A stretch of 64,000 nt of DNA from Pelagibacteraceae bacterium AG-422-I02 (GTDB taxonomy: Bacteria > Pseudomonadota > Alphaproteobacteria > Pelagibacterales > Pelagibacteraceae). This document shows, one piece after another, positions 1-8,214 of this stretch. The notes beneath the pieces are model-generated. The model had not been told where the DNA came from. It did not search any database and saw only the letters and a program-made list of their open reading frames with translations. Positions within the stretch are counted from its first letter, which is position 1, and every line of letters starts with the position of its first letter. The DNA is taken from the NCBI GenBank assembly GCA_003213555.1, contig QCMS01000002.1, positions 41,777 to 105,776 of the forward strand. Reading direction: 5' to 3'. A program made the translations under genes and the position numbers.

Positions 1-306
1 ATTTCTTAATGATTGATTAATTTTATTTAATGAATACCCTCTTCTTAAAAACATTCTTGCTTTAGAGTCGGAATACATTTCATCGTTTAAAATCTTATTT
101 TTTTCAAGCTTTAAAATAATTTCATCTATAATTGATGAAACTTCTTTTTTAGATTTTGTGCCTTTTATTTTAGTTAAATATTTTTTTAGAAGGTAAACTT
201 TTAATTGTTGTTTTGAGGGACTGTATTTTTCTAAATAGGAATAAGCTAAGTCTCTGAGATTTGTAGTTAAATCTTCAAAATCACTTTTATTAACTGTGGG
301 ATTCAT
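1..306 (-). CDS. recX: RecX-like regulatory protein, partial (3' end off window)
   Basis: An open frame of 102 codons runs leftwards from an ATG at 306 to the window edge without a stop. The protein is basic and helical. It has the layout of the RecX family: an alanine/tyrosine-rich helix, then S-x-x-x-L-x-x-x-L spacing, then a second repeat ending in a segment like LNDEMYSDSKARMF followed by RRGYSLNKINQSL, which matches the RecX pattern of a D-x-x-(F/Y) helix followed by r-x-x-G-x-s-x-x-x-I-x-x-x-L. RecX modulates RecA filaments. Only the first two thirds is visible, so identification rests on motif spacing and could be wrong. It is divergent from the gene at 333 with 26 bp between the starts. 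Confidence 0.6.
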   Translation of the reverse strand, partial: MNPTVNKSDFEDLTTNLRDLAYSYLEKYSPSKQQLKVYLLKKYLTKIKGTKSKKEVSSIIDEIILKLEKNKILNDEMYSDSKARMFLRRGYSLNKINQSLRN

Positions 307-332
307 TTGTCTAATATACTATATTATTTTTA

Positions 333-803
333 ATGATAAATAATTTATTGTCTTTATTAACTTATGAAAATATTTATTTAATCGCTAACTGGGGAGTAAT
401 ACCTTTTTGGTTATTATTAATTTTTATTCCTAATCATCAGATAACAAATTTTCTAACTCAATCAGTTATTGTTCCGCTTCTCTTAGCAATTAGTTATGCT
501 TATTTGTCTTATTTAATTTATCAAGAGGGGAATATTTTAGACGGTTTTGAATTATATTCAGGATTAAACGGACTTTATTCAATGTTTGCCAATGAGGCTT
601 TATTATTGATTTTTTGGCTGCATTTTTTAGCCATTAGTTTATTTGCTGGATCATGGATTGTAAGAGATAGTAAGAGATATTTTATACCTAAAGTTGTTAC
701 GATTCCCACTTTAGTTTTAACTTACTTTTCTGGCCCAATAGGATTGGTAATCTATTGGTTTTTTAGAATTTTCTTTGCTAGAAAAATTAGCTTTAATGAT
801 TAA
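333..803 (+). CDS. ABA4-like (DUF4281) membrane protein
   Basis: A protein of 156 residues with four predicted membrane helices (about 13-32, 42-64, 88-107 and 120-146). The N-terminal NWGVIPFWLLLIFIP and the C-terminal GPIGLVIYW match the ABA4-like/DUF4281 family. Plant members act in carotenoid (neoxanthin) formation, but bacterial members have no settled role. The gene overlaps the start of the next gene (ATG at 796) by 8 bp, so the two are probably cotranscribed. A carotenoid or light link is speculative. Confidence 0.7.
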   Translation: MINNLLSLLTYENIYLIANWGVIPFWLLLIFIPNHQITNFLTQSVIVPLLLAISYAYLSYLIYQEGNILDGFELYSGLNGLYSMFANEALLLIFWLHFLAISLFAGSWIVRDSKRYFIPKVVTIPTLVLTYFSGPIGLVIYWFFRIFFARKISFND

Positions 804-1383
804 GCCTTTTGAATTTTATTTTGATTTTGTAAGTCCTTATTCTTTTCTAGCTCACAAAGAAATTAGAAAAATAGAAATTAAAGAGGGAATTAAAATAAAG
901 TATAATCCAATACTTTTAGGGGGTCTACACAATTTACACGGAATTAAAGCTCCAGCCTTTATCCCAGCTAAAGCAAGACACATGATTAAAGATTGCAAAC
1001 TTATAGCAGAAAGAAACGGAGTAATATTTAAGTTTAATTCGTATTTTCCCATCCGCAGCTTAAATTTAATGCGAGGTGTACTAGTTGCTGAAGAGGATAA
1101 TATAAAAAATTATTATATAGATAGTATTTTCAATACAATTTGGCAAGATGGACTCAATATGAACGATGAAATAATAATTCAAAAAGTTTTGAAAAACATG
1201 AGTGTAAACCCGAAAACTTTTGCTCTTAGAACAACTTCCTCATTAATCAAAGACTCTCTTAGAAAAAAGACTAGTGATGCATACAAAAAAGGTATATTCG
1301 GTGCACCAACATTCATAGTAAATAATAAAATTTTTTGGGGTCAAGACAGAATTGAGTTTGCACTTAAAGAAGCTAATAAATAG
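796..1383 (+). CDS. DsbA-family / 2-hydroxychromene-2-carboxylate isomerase-like protein
   Basis: A protein of 195 residues with a thioredoxin-fold plus helical insertion of the kappa-GST/HCCA isomerase type. The N-terminal FYFDFVSPYS carries the family's catalytic serine position in place of a CxxC, and GAPTFIVN near residue 169 is the cis-proline loop. HCCA isomerases act in naphthalene-type ring degradation with glutathione. In a streamlined marine genome the substrate is unknown, so a general glutathione-dependent isomerase or transferase is the safe reading. I chose ATG 796 over the upstream in-frame start at 775 because the fold begins directly at MIKPFEFYFD and the 796 start gives a short ATGATTAA overlap with the preceding gene. 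Confidence 0.75.
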   Translation: MIKPFEFYFDFVSPYSFLAHKEIRKIEIKEGIKIKYNPILLGGLHNLHGIKAPAFIPAKARHMIKDCKLIAERNGVIFKFNSYFPIRSLNLMRGVLVAEEDNIKNYYIDSIFNTIWQDGLNMNDEIIIQKVLKNMSVNPKTFALRTTSSLIKDSLRKKTSDAYKKGIFGAPTFIVNNKIFWGQDRIEFALKEANK

Positions 1384-1384
1384 T

Positions 1385-1783
1385 TTATTTTTTTTCTTTT
1401 GCTATAACTTTTAATCCACTCTTTTTTAGAGCATTAAATCCACCATCTACATGAGCAACATTTGTAAAACCCATATCTACTAGTGATTTTGTAGCCAAAG
1501 CAGAGCGCCATCCAAGAGCGCAAAATAATACCATTTTTTTTATTTCTTTAATTTTATTAGATTGATAATAGGTGCTGTTGGGATCTAACCAAAATTCAAG
1601 CATACCTCTTGGAATATGTTTTGAATTTTCAATTGTGCCTTCTTTCCAAAGCTCTCTTATATCTCTCACATCTATTAAAGTGATTTCTTTATTATCATAA
1701 AGAGATTTAACTTCATTTGAACTCAAAGTTTCTATGCTTTTTTGAGCTTCTGCCACTAAAGTTTGAGATGATTTAATGTTCAT
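1385..1783 (-). CDS. Rhodanese-like domain protein
   Basis: A single-domain rhodanese of 132 residues. ITLIDVRDIREL near residues 34-45 is the CH2A-like motif, IPRGMLEF follows, and the active-site loop VLFCALGWRS places the sulfur-carrying cysteine at residue 88. The loop ends in WRS, as in many single-domain sulfurtransferases. It has no signal peptide, so it should be cytoplasmic. It converges on the isomerase gene with one base between stops. The physiological acceptor cannot be read from the sequence. Confidence 0.85.
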   Translation of the reverse strand: MNIKSSQTLVAEAQKSIETLSSNEVKSLYDNKEITLIDVRDIRELWKEGTIENSKHIPRGMLEFWLDPNSTYYQSNKIKEIKKMVLFCALGWRSALATKSLVDMGFTNVAHVDGGFNALKKSGLKVIAKEKK

Positions 1784-1821
1784 AGAAGTACACTATAAAC
1801 TAATATATATGATTTTATATA

Positions 1822-2859
1822 ATGAAAAAAATAGAAAATATAAAAAAACCTAATTTATTAAAAAAATTATTTATCAAATTATGTCGAATTATTGGATTTG
1901 AAATTATTGACCAATCAAATCTTTATTTGCCAACTCTAGCAAAACAGGCATCTGAAAATCTGTCTACACTGGGAAGTAAAAATATATCTATTCCATTAGG
2001 AATTTCAAAAATAACGAGAACAGTAAAATCTTTAGATATAATTATTAAAACTTGTACATCAATAAATTTAGTCACGCAAAATAAAAAAAGAATTTTTGAA
2101 AAAGATAAATCCGAATATACATTTCGTTCAATAAATTCAATAGTTAATAGTCTAAAATTTAATAAGAATGATTTAAAAAAAATTAAAATTAAAATTTATA
2201 TAATTGATCATAATTCAAAAAAAGAAGATTTAATGAAAATCGAAAATAATTTCAAAAAAACTAATATTGAATTTGAAATTCTAAATCTAGACCTTGAAAA
2301 ATTTAATAAAATTAAAACTTTGAATAAAGATAATCCTACTATTGAAAAAAATATGAGATCAACAATGGCAAGTATTCGAGCTTCTTTTGATTTGGCTAAA
2401 AGGAAATCTAGCGATCTAGTTTACTTTGTTGAAGATGACTATATCCATAAAAAAGATAGTATTTTTGAGATGGTAAGCGCTTATGAAAAAATTTCATCTG
2501 AGCAAAATAAGGAGTTATTTATATGTCCAGTGGACTACCCGTATCTGTATAAAAAATTAGATAATTCTCAAATTTTAATTGGAAATAAATATCATTGGAG
2601 AACAGTTAATGAATCTCTTTTAACTTTTTTGACAAGTAAATCTTTGATTGGTAAATATTGGGATGACTTAGTGTTAATGAGTGAAAATGAGCATGTCCCA
2701 TTCGAAACACCTCTGCACAATATTTATGAAAAAGAGATTTGCATCTCACCTATGCCGTCATTAGCTATGCATTGTACTAATATAAATTCGATATTCGGTT
2801 TATCTCCAAATATAGATTGGGTAAAATTGTGGGATGAAAACGAAACTCAAGATAGATAA
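1822..2859 (+). CDS. Glycosyltransferase-like protein (GT-A fold suspected)
   Basis: A lysine-rich protein of 345 residues that I do not recognise with certainty. Residues 72-130 look like the start of a GT-A nucleotide-sugar domain (LDIIIKTC..., IKIYIIDHN). Residues 199-210 read LVYFVEDDYIHK, which resembles the metal/sugar-nucleotide acidic motif of family-2-like glycosyltransferases. The C-terminal half has conserved-looking aromatic segments (YHWRTVNESL, PFETPLHNIYEK). It has no signal peptide or membrane helix. A hairpin terminator follows directly. A surface polysaccharide role is plausible; no other glycan gene is adjacent. Confidence 0.45.
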   Translation: MKKIENIKKPNLLKKLFIKLCRIIGFEIIDQSNLYLPTLAKQASENLSTLGSKNISIPLGISKITRTVKSLDIIIKTCTSINLVTQNKKRIFEKDKSEYTFRSINSIVNSLKFNKNDLKKIKIKIYIIDHNSKKEDLMKIENNFKKTNIEFEILNLDLEKFNKIKTLNKDNPTIEKNMRSTMASIRASFDLAKRKSSDLVYFVEDDYIHKKDSIFEMVSAYEKISSEQNKELFICPVDYPYLYKKLDNSQILIGNKYHWRTVNESLLTFLTSKSLIGKYWDDLVLMSENEHVPFETPLHNIYEKEICISPMPSLAMHCTNINSIFGLSPNIDWVKLWDENETQDR

Positions 2860-2887
2860 AAAGGCCCGAATAATCGGGCCTTTATTT
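2859..2887. terminator. Bidirectional rho-independent terminator
   Basis: An inverted repeat AAAGGCCCGA...TCGGGCCTTT with a 3-4 nt loop lies between the stop at 2859 and the converging amt gene that ends at 2907. A/T-rich tracts flank it on both sides, so it can serve both strands. Confidence 0.85.
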
Positions 2888-2906
2888 TAAATTATTAATG
2901 TATTAA

Positions 2907-4196
2907 CTAGTCTCTAATTGAGTAAGCTGAGACACCTACTTCGGCTTTATCTGTTCCGAGTTTTTCAGCTGCTTTGCTAATTCTTAATCCAATTGTTGAT
3001 TTAAGAGCAGTAAATGTTACCCAAGATAAAACAAAGCTAAAGATACATACTGAGGCAGTTCCAATAAATTGAGTGCCAAAAGATGTGTCTGGATTAGTTA
3101 ATGGAACTACTAATGTCCCAAAAATTCCAGCAAACATATGTACTGGTATTGCGCCAACTACATCATCCAAACCATAACTTTCTAACATTTTTGTTCCAAA
3201 ATACATTATGATTGCTCCAACAGATCCAATGAACATAGCTGTAATTGGTCCAGGTGTTAAAGGTTCTGCGGTAATAGCAACGAGACCTGCCAATGCTCCA
3301 TTTAACATCATAACAATATCTGTTTTGCCGCCGATTAATCTCGTCAATGCTGCGCCAGTGAATGTGCCTGCTGCACCGGCTAAATGGGTATTAACTGCAA
3401 TTTTTGAAATTGCATTTACATCGTCAAAAGTTCCCATAGCTAATTGACTGAATCCATTGAATCCAAACCAACCAAACCATAGTAAAAAAGTTCCTAAGGT
3501 TACTAAAGGAATACTTGAAGCAGCAAAAGGTTGCATAGATTTCTTTTCACCTTTTCTACCAAATCTTCCTTCTCTAGCACCTAATACGATTACTCCTGCT
3601 AGTGCAGCTGCACCACCGCATCCGTGGACAAGAGTTGAACCGGCAAAATCAGAAAAGCCGCCACTAGCTAACCAGCCACCTCCCCATTGCCAGCCCATAG
3701 AAATTGGATAAATAATTCCTGCCATCAGAGCTGAAAAAATGAAGAATGGCCAGATCTTAATCCTCTCTGCTACTGCTCCAGATACTATTGAGGCTGTTGC
3801 GCACACGAACATCGTTTGAAAAAACCAGTCTGAATATCCCGAATAGCCTGTTTCAGCGTCAGAAGAGTCTGTCCAAATGGTAAATGAGCCCACATAACCG
3901 CCTTCAGGCACTCCGTAAGCTAAATTATAGCCTACTAAAAAGAATACAAGCGAACATATAGCAAATTTACCTATATTTTTCGCGGCAATTGTCGACACAC
4001 TCTTAGTTGTTACTAATCCACTTTCAAGCATACAAAAACCTGCAGCCATGAAAGCTACTAATACTCCACCTATATAAAATCCTAATGAATTAAAAATATA
4101 CTGTCCCTCTTGAGACATTGTAGTTTCTGCGAAGCTGTGTGAGCTAATCATTAGAGCAGAAATACAACCTAATAAAATGAAAGTTAATTTTTTCAT
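2907..4196 (-). CDS. amt: Ammonium transporter (Amt/MEP/Rh), copy 1
   Basis: An Amt channel of 429 residues with an N-terminal cleavable-looking signal (residues 1-23, ending SFAETT) and eleven predicted membrane spans. Diagnostic segments are FCMLESGLV, YNLAYGVPEGG, MGWQWGGGWLA, FAGSTLVHGCGGAAALAG (first pore histidine), WFGFNGFSQLA and VGAIPVHMFAGIFGTL (second pore histidine). The cytoplasmic tail ends in ISKAAEKLGTDKAEVGVSAYSIRD. It imports ammonium/ammonia. It lies just downstream of, and on the same strand as, a second amt, but a strong terminator at 4281-4314 separates them and suggests independent expression. No glnK/PII gene is adjacent, unlike the classical glnK-amtB arrangement. Confidence 0.95.
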   Translation of the reverse strand: MKKLTFILLGCISALMISSHSFAETTMSQEGQYIFNSLGFYIGGVLVAFMAAGFCMLESGLVTTKSVSTIAAKNIGKFAICSLVFFLVGYNLAYGVPEGGYVGSFTIWTDSSDAETGYSGYSDWFFQTMFVCATASIVSGAVAERIKIWPFFIFSALMAGIIYPISMGWQWGGGWLASGGFSDFAGSTLVHGCGGAAALAGVIVLGAREGRFGRKGEKKSMQPFAASSIPLVTLGTFLLWFGWFGFNGFSQLAMGTFDDVNAISKIAVNTHLAGAAGTFTGAALTRLIGGKTDIVMMLNGALAGLVAITAEPLTPGPITAMFIGSVGAIIMYFGTKMLESYGLDDVVGAIPVHMFAGIFGTLVVPLTNPDTSFGTQFIGTASVCIFSFVLSWVTFTALKSTIGLRISKAAEKLGTDKAEVGVSAYSIRD

Positions 4197-4215
4197 GTTT
4201 CCCCCTTTTTTTTTT
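4197..4215 (-). promoter_or_regulatory. Ribosome binding site of amt copy 1
   Basis: Directly upstream of the ATG (reading on the minus strand) lies an A-tract running into GGGGG and AAAC before the start codon. This strong purine-rich initiation site resembles the GGG-rich sites ahead of the binding-protein genes elsewhere in the window. Confidence 0.5.
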
Positions 4216-4280
4216 GACTTGATATCAAATTTCAGAGTTTTGAAGCATGAATTTAATGCATACGAGACTTGTAAAATAAA

Positions 4281-4314
4281 TAAGGCCTGAACGGGGGAAC
4301 CGAAACAGGCCTTA
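4281..4314 (-). terminator. Rho-independent terminator downstream of amt copy 2
   Basis: A perfect 9-bp stem (TAAGGCCTG / CAGGCCTTA, 4281-4289 with 4306-4314) encloses a 16-nt loop. On the minus strand it is followed by a T-rich tail (complement of 4271-4280). It lies between the two amt genes. Confidence 0.8.
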
Positions 4315-4349
4315 TAATTTTTCCCAACAAACGAGGGAGGGAATTTTAT

Positions 4350-5642
4350 TTAGTCTCTGATACCGTAAGCTATTACACCAACTTCTGATTTGTCGGTTCC
4401 TAGTCTTTCAGCCTCTTTGCTTATTCTTAATCCAATTGTATTTTTAATAATTTGGAAAACAATAAACGAGACTATGAATACGAATACCACAACTGAGATT
4501 GTTCCTAGGAATTGTGCTCCGAAAGTAACATCACCGTTAGTTAATGGTACTGCTAATGTACCCCATACACCAGCTACTAAGTGTGCTGGTATGGCACCTA
4601 CTACGTCGTCAATTTTCATTTTGAACAATAGTTTTGTTGAGAAGTACATTAATACTCCAGCTATCGCTCCAATGAAGATTGCAGCTAAAGGACTTGGTGT
4701 TAGTGGCTCTGCTGTAATACCCACTAATCCAGCTATCGCACCGTTTAGCATCATTACTACGTCAGTTTTACCACCAATTACTCTTGATACAGTTGCAGCA
4801 GCTAATACACCGCCACCTGCAGCTAAGTTCGTATTGATATAAATTGTTGCTACTGAAGACACATCCTCAAGTGTTCCAGCGGCTAATTGTGATCCACCAT
4901 TAAATCCGAACCAACCTAACCAAAGTATAAATACTCCTAAGGTTGCTAATGGAATAGATGATGCCGCAAAAGGCGCCATAGGCTTGGCTTCTCCTCTACT
5001 AGAGAATCTGCCTGATCTAGCACCAAGAACGATGGCACCGGCTAAAGCAGCAGCTCCTCCGGCAGCATGTACTAGTGTAGAACCAGCAAAATCAGAAAAT
5101 CCAGCTACAGATAACCATCCGCCACCCCACTGCCAGCCCATTGAAATTGGATAGATAATTCCAGTTAAAATTGCGGCAAATAAGAAAAATGGCCAGATCT
5201 TAATTCTTTCAGCTAAAGTACCAGATACGATTGACATTGTAGTGGCACAGAACACCATTTGGAAAAACCAATCAGATCCGTCTGAATAACCTGTCTCAAG
5301 TTTTGATGCGTCACTCCATGGCGTAAATGTACCGATATATCCTCCTTCTGGAATACCGTAAGCTAAATTATAACCAACCAGCCAGAACATTACTCCGGCG
5401 ATTGAATAAAGACCTATATTTTTTGCACAGATTGCTGATACAGACTTTGATGTTACCAAACCTGACTCTAACATTGCAAAACCCGCGGCCATCCACATGA
5501 CCAAGAAACCTGACATCAAAAATAATATAGTATTAAATATGTATTGTACTTCCGCTGATACTGTAGTCTCGGCATAACCTAGACCAGCAAAACCAAAGTA
5601 AATGGCTGTACCTGCTAAAAAGTAACCAATGTATTTTTTCAT
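4350..5642 (-). CDS. amt: Ammonium transporter (Amt/MEP/Rh), copy 2
   Basis: A protein of 430 residues, clearly paralogous to the copy at 2907-4196 along its whole length. It has an N-terminal signal (residues 1-24), FAMLESGLV, YNLAYGIPEGG, FAGSTLVHAAGGAAALAG, WFGFNGGSQLA and VGAIPAHLVAGVWGTL. The C-terminal tail is nearly identical to copy 1. The two pore histidines are kept. Differences cluster in the first membrane span and around residues 95-115. This is the upstream gene of the pair and has its own leader (5643-5730) and its own terminator, so it is probably a separate transcription unit. Division of labour, for example by affinity or growth condition, is an inference. Confidence 0.95.
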   Translation of the reverse strand: MKKYIGYFLAGTAIYFGFAGLGYAETTVSAEVQYIFNTILFLMSGFLVMWMAAGFAMLESGLVTSKSVSAICAKNIGLYSIAGVMFWLVGYNLAYGIPEGGYIGTFTPWSDASKLETGYSDGSDWFFQMVFCATTMSIVSGTLAERIKIWPFFLFAAILTGIIYPISMGWQWGGGWLSVAGFSDFAGSTLVHAAGGAAALAGAIVLGARSGRFSSRGEAKPMAPFAASSIPLATLGVFILWLGWFGFNGGSQLAAGTLEDVSSVATIYINTNLAAGGGVLAAATVSRVIGGKTDVVMMLNGAIAGLVGITAEPLTPSPLAAIFIGAIAGVLMYFSTKLLFKMKIDDVVGAIPAHLVAGVWGTLAVPLTNGDVTFGAQFLGTISVVVFVFIVSFIVFQIIKNTIGLRISKEAERLGTDKSEVGVIAYGIRD

Positions 5643-5732
5643 AAGTTCTCCCTTGTTGAGGGCCTTATAGAATTTATGAATTCGAATTAGTAATGATATG
5701 TCTTAATTTGAGCTATGCATTTTTTGCAAGTA

Positions 5733-5767
5733 GTTAGCCCCTATTTGAGATTATCAAATAAGGGCTA
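5733..5767 (-). terminator. Rho-independent terminator downstream of HU
   Basis: An inverted repeat TTAGCCCCTATTTGA / TCAAATAAGGGCTAA has a short loop and one internal mismatch. It lies 10 bp past the HU stop and is A/T-rich on both sides. It should end the HU transcript. Confidence 0.8.
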
Positions 5768-5776
5768 AATAAACGT

Positions 5777-6052
5777 TTATCGATTAAACATTTCTTTTAA
5801 GCTTTTAGCAGGTAAAAACTTAACTTTTTGTGATGCAGCGATTTGAATTGACTCACCTGTTCTAGGATTTCTTCCCACTCTAGCTTTTCTCTTTGCTACT
5901 TTATAAGTACCAAAACCAGCTATCTTTACAGTATCGTCATTTTTCAAAGCATCTAAAATTATAGTCGTTATTGAATCAAAAGTTCTTTCAGCATCAGCTT
6001 TACTTTGACCCAAAGTTGACGATATTTTCGCTACTAGTTGTTTTTTATTCAT
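5777..6052 (-). CDS. hup: DNA-binding protein HU
   Basis: A 91-residue HU/IHF family protein of normal length. It starts MNKKQLVAKI, has the beta-arm signature GRNPRTGE at residues 60-67 and ends in the PAKSLKEMFN helix. Lack of the alpha/beta IHF specificity residues and the single unlinked gene favour HU. It is a nucleoid architectural protein. A 146-bp leader upstream contains a striking inverted repeat (6095-6174), and a terminator follows the gene, so it is monocistronic. Confidence 0.93.
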   Translation of the reverse strand: MNKKQLVAKISSTLGQSKADAERTFDSITTIILDALKNDDTVKIAGFGTYKVAKRKARVGRNPRTGESIQIAASQKVKFLPAKSLKEMFNR

Positions 6053-6094
6053 TTTATGCCCCTTTTTTGTTACTTTCTAATCTGCAGAAAAACC

Positions 6095-6174
6095 CAATAA
6101 AATCAATGTTTTTTTGGTGTTTCACGTAAATGTTAACACAATATGTTGTGCCTCAAAAAGTGTTGATTTTATTG
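6095..6174. repeat. Long-spaced perfect inverted repeat in the HU leader
   Basis: CAATAAAATCAA at 6095-6106 is exactly matched by its complement at 6163-6174, with 56 bases between. The interior holds a second imperfect dyad around TGTTAACACA and CACAATATGTTGTG (about 6131-6150). It lies between the end of the M50 protease gene (6199) and the HU start (6052). It could be an operator, a structured 5' leader, or a terminator for the protease transcript. Confidence 0.5.
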
Positions 6175-6198
6175 ACTTTTTTTACTTATAAAAATGGC

Positions 6199-7317
6199 TT
6201 AAAACAAGCCTAAATCTTTAAGGTCATTAAATGTTGTGAAAAACATTAAGGAAAATAGCAAAAATAACCCGATTCGAAAAAAACCTTCCTGCGTTCTCTG
6301 GGTTAAAGGACGACCTAAAATCTTCTCGAATGCGTAAAACATTAAATGTCCGCCGTCTAACATTGGTATTGGTAAAAGATTTATAAACCCTAAACTTATA
6401 GATATATATGCCATAATACTTAGAAAGGCGACAATTCCAAACTTAGCAACCTGGCCAGTAATTTTAGCAATTTTAATAGGACCTCCTAATTGAGAGGTAT
6501 CCCCTGTCCCTTTAAACATTGAAATAATAAAATCCCATGAAGCCTCAATAACAAACCAAGTTTCTTTAACAGCATAATATAATGCTGTAGCTGGGCCCAA
6601 TCTCTTCCTGTTTATTTCTTCATTCAAAGGGGCAACTTTAATTCCAATAATCTTCTTTTTAATTCCGTTTCCTAGCGTGTCTTTACCTTCTATAAACTTT
6701 GGCTTTACTTTTAAGGTTAGTTCATTCCCATTTCTTAAGACCTTAATATCAATAATTTCTAAAGATGAGGCGTTTATGAAAGTAGATACCTCCATAATAC
6801 TTTTTACTTCTCTATTATTAATTGATTGGATTACATCACCTGATTTAATACCAGCAACATAAGCTGGGCTTTCAGGCTGAACTTCTTGGATTTGAGCAGG
6901 TGTAAAATCCTTACCTGCAAACATATAAATAAAAGCAAAAATCAATATAGCAAGTAAAAAATTAGCAAAAGGTCCAGCTGCAACAATTAAAGATCTTTGA
7001 TAGAGAGGTTTTACTACAAATAGTTTTTTTCTGTCTTCCTCATTATACTCTTTTAAAAGTTCTTCTTGCTCTGCTTGGCTAAAAACGTTTCTATCGCCAA
7101 AAAATTTAACGTATCCTCCTAGGGGTATTGCGCAAAATTTCCATCTGGTACCTAATTTATCGTTAAAACCAAATATTTCTTTACCAAAACCAATGGAAAA
7201 ATCAGTAACTCCAACACCATATTTTTTTGCAAAATAATAGTGTCCATATTCATGAATAAAAACAACAATAGTTAATAAAATTATAAATGGGATTATAAAA
7301 GATATTAAAATTTCCAC
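6199..7317 (-). CDS. rseP: Site-2 protease RseP (M50 zinc metalloprotease)
   Basis: An integral membrane protease of 372 residues. The first helix carries the zinc motif HEYGH at residues 22-26, a PDZ domain occupies roughly 115-215 (PESPAYVAGIKSGDVIQSINN), and the second active-site motif NLLPIPMLDGGH sits at 313-324 with the metal-binding aspartate at 321. The family cleaves membrane-bound anti-sigma factors and leftover signal peptides. Its usual neighbours (dxr, bamA, lpxD) are absent; here its start lies within the last codons of the lysR gene (13-bp overlap). The length suits single-PDZ members. Confidence 0.9.
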   Translation of the reverse strand: MEILISFIIPFIILLTIVVFIHEYGHYYFAKKYGVGVTDFSIGFGKEIFGFNDKLGTRWKFCAIPLGGYVKFFGDRNVFSQAEQEELLKEYNEEDRKKLFVVKPLYQRSLIVAAGPFANFLLAILIFAFIYMFAGKDFTPAQIQEVQPESPAYVAGIKSGDVIQSINNREVKSIMEVSTFINASSLEIIDIKVLRNGNELTLKVKPKFIEGKDTLGNGIKKKIIGIKVAPLNEEINRKRLGPATALYYAVKETWFVIEASWDFIISMFKGTGDTSQLGGPIKIAKITGQVAKFGIVAFLSIMAYISISLGFINLLPIPMLDGGHLMFYAFEKILGRPLTQRTQEGFFRIGLFLLFSLMFFTTFNDLKDLGLF

Positions 7318-8195
7318 TCGTTTACCTTTGTAAATATAAAGTTTCTAAAAGCCGTCAATCTTGCATTATTCTTTAAAGATGCGGGATAAACAAAATGAGT
7401 TTCGGTAGGTTTGCCTGCTTCCTCAGGTAAAACTTTAGTTATATTACTTACGTTATGAGCGATGTAATCTGGTAAAGCAGCTAAACCGACTCCACTTTGT
7501 ACCGCTAATAATAATCCATAAACACTGTTAACTTTCATAATTGATTTTCTTTTTTTTCCATCTTTAATACCATGTTTTAAAACCCAGTCAGGATTATAAA
7601 CTGGAGACGGTGCACCTTTTCCGTAAGTTATAAATTTATGTTTATCTAAATCTTTTAAAGTTTTTGGATATCCATTTTTTTGCAGGTAATCGTTTGAACC
7701 ATAAATATGATAATTAAAATCAACAAATTTTTTTTGGATCAAATTTAATTGTTTTGGTCTTCTCATTCTTATCGCTACATCTGCTTCTCGTGTACTTAAA
7801 TCAAGTTCTTTATCATCAAAAATTAATTCAATTTCAATATCTGGATGTAAATCCATAAATTCTTTTATTCTAGGTGTAAGCCAAGTCGTACCAAAACTTA
7901 CTACTGTAGTAACAGTAAGTTTTCCATTTAGTTTATCTTTATGTCCGCTAAGATTAGACTCAACATCTTTTAATTTTGAAATGATCTCATGTGCTGATTT
8001 AAAGAGATATTCACCATTTTCAGTCAAAACTAAACCTCTTGCATGTCTTTCAAAAAGTTGAACTTTTAAATCGCTCTCTAATGCTTGAATCTGGCGGCTT
8101 ATAGCTGATTGACTTAAATTTAATATTGTAGAGGCTTTGGTAAAACTAGAGGCCTCTGCAACAGTATGAAATATTTTTAATTTATCCCAATCCAT
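7305..8195 (-). CDS. LysR-family transcriptional regulator
   Basis: A regulator of 296 residues. The winged helix-turn-helix at residues 1-60 (SFTKASTILNLSQSAISRQIQALE) is followed by a type-2 periplasmic-binding-like effector domain. It sits 19 bp downstream of, and on the same strand as, the acuI-like gene and overlaps the protease gene. LysR proteins usually control a neighbouring gene, but here there is no divergent target, so its regulon is unclear. It may act on the folE-acuI promoter at about 9826-9899. Confidence 0.9.
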   Translation of the reverse strand: MDWDKLKIFHTVAEASSFTKASTILNLSQSAISRQIQALESDLKVQLFERHARGLVLTENGEYLFKSAHEIISKLKDVESNLSGHKDKLNGKLTVTTVVSFGTTWLTPRIKEFMDLHPDIEIELIFDDKELDLSTREADVAIRMRRPKQLNLIQKKFVDFNYHIYGSNDYLQKNGYPKTLKDLDKHKFITYGKGAPSPVYNPDWVLKHGIKDGKKRKSIMKVNSVYGLLLAVQSGVGLAALPDYIAHNVSNITKVLPEEAGKPTETHFVYPASLKNNARLTAFRNFIFTKVNEWKF

Positions 8196-8214
8196 AGATA
8201 AAGTTAATTATAAG

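Noticed and set aside
3208..3711. Open frames on the plus strand opposite amt copy 1
   Set aside because: They are antisense shadows of a well-supported transporter gene; their residue pattern (rich in A, P, N) mirrors reverse-read hydrophobic codons and no ribosome site is seen.
4390..4842. A 150-codon plus-strand frame opposite amt copy 2
   Set aside because: It is antisense to the conserved C-terminal half of Amt and has no recognisable domain.
5643..5732. A possible ammonium- or metabolite-sensing riboswitch ahead of amt copy 2
   Set aside because: Only one short hairpin (CCCT/AGGG) is seen; no recognised aptamer core, so it is mentioned only under the amt finding.
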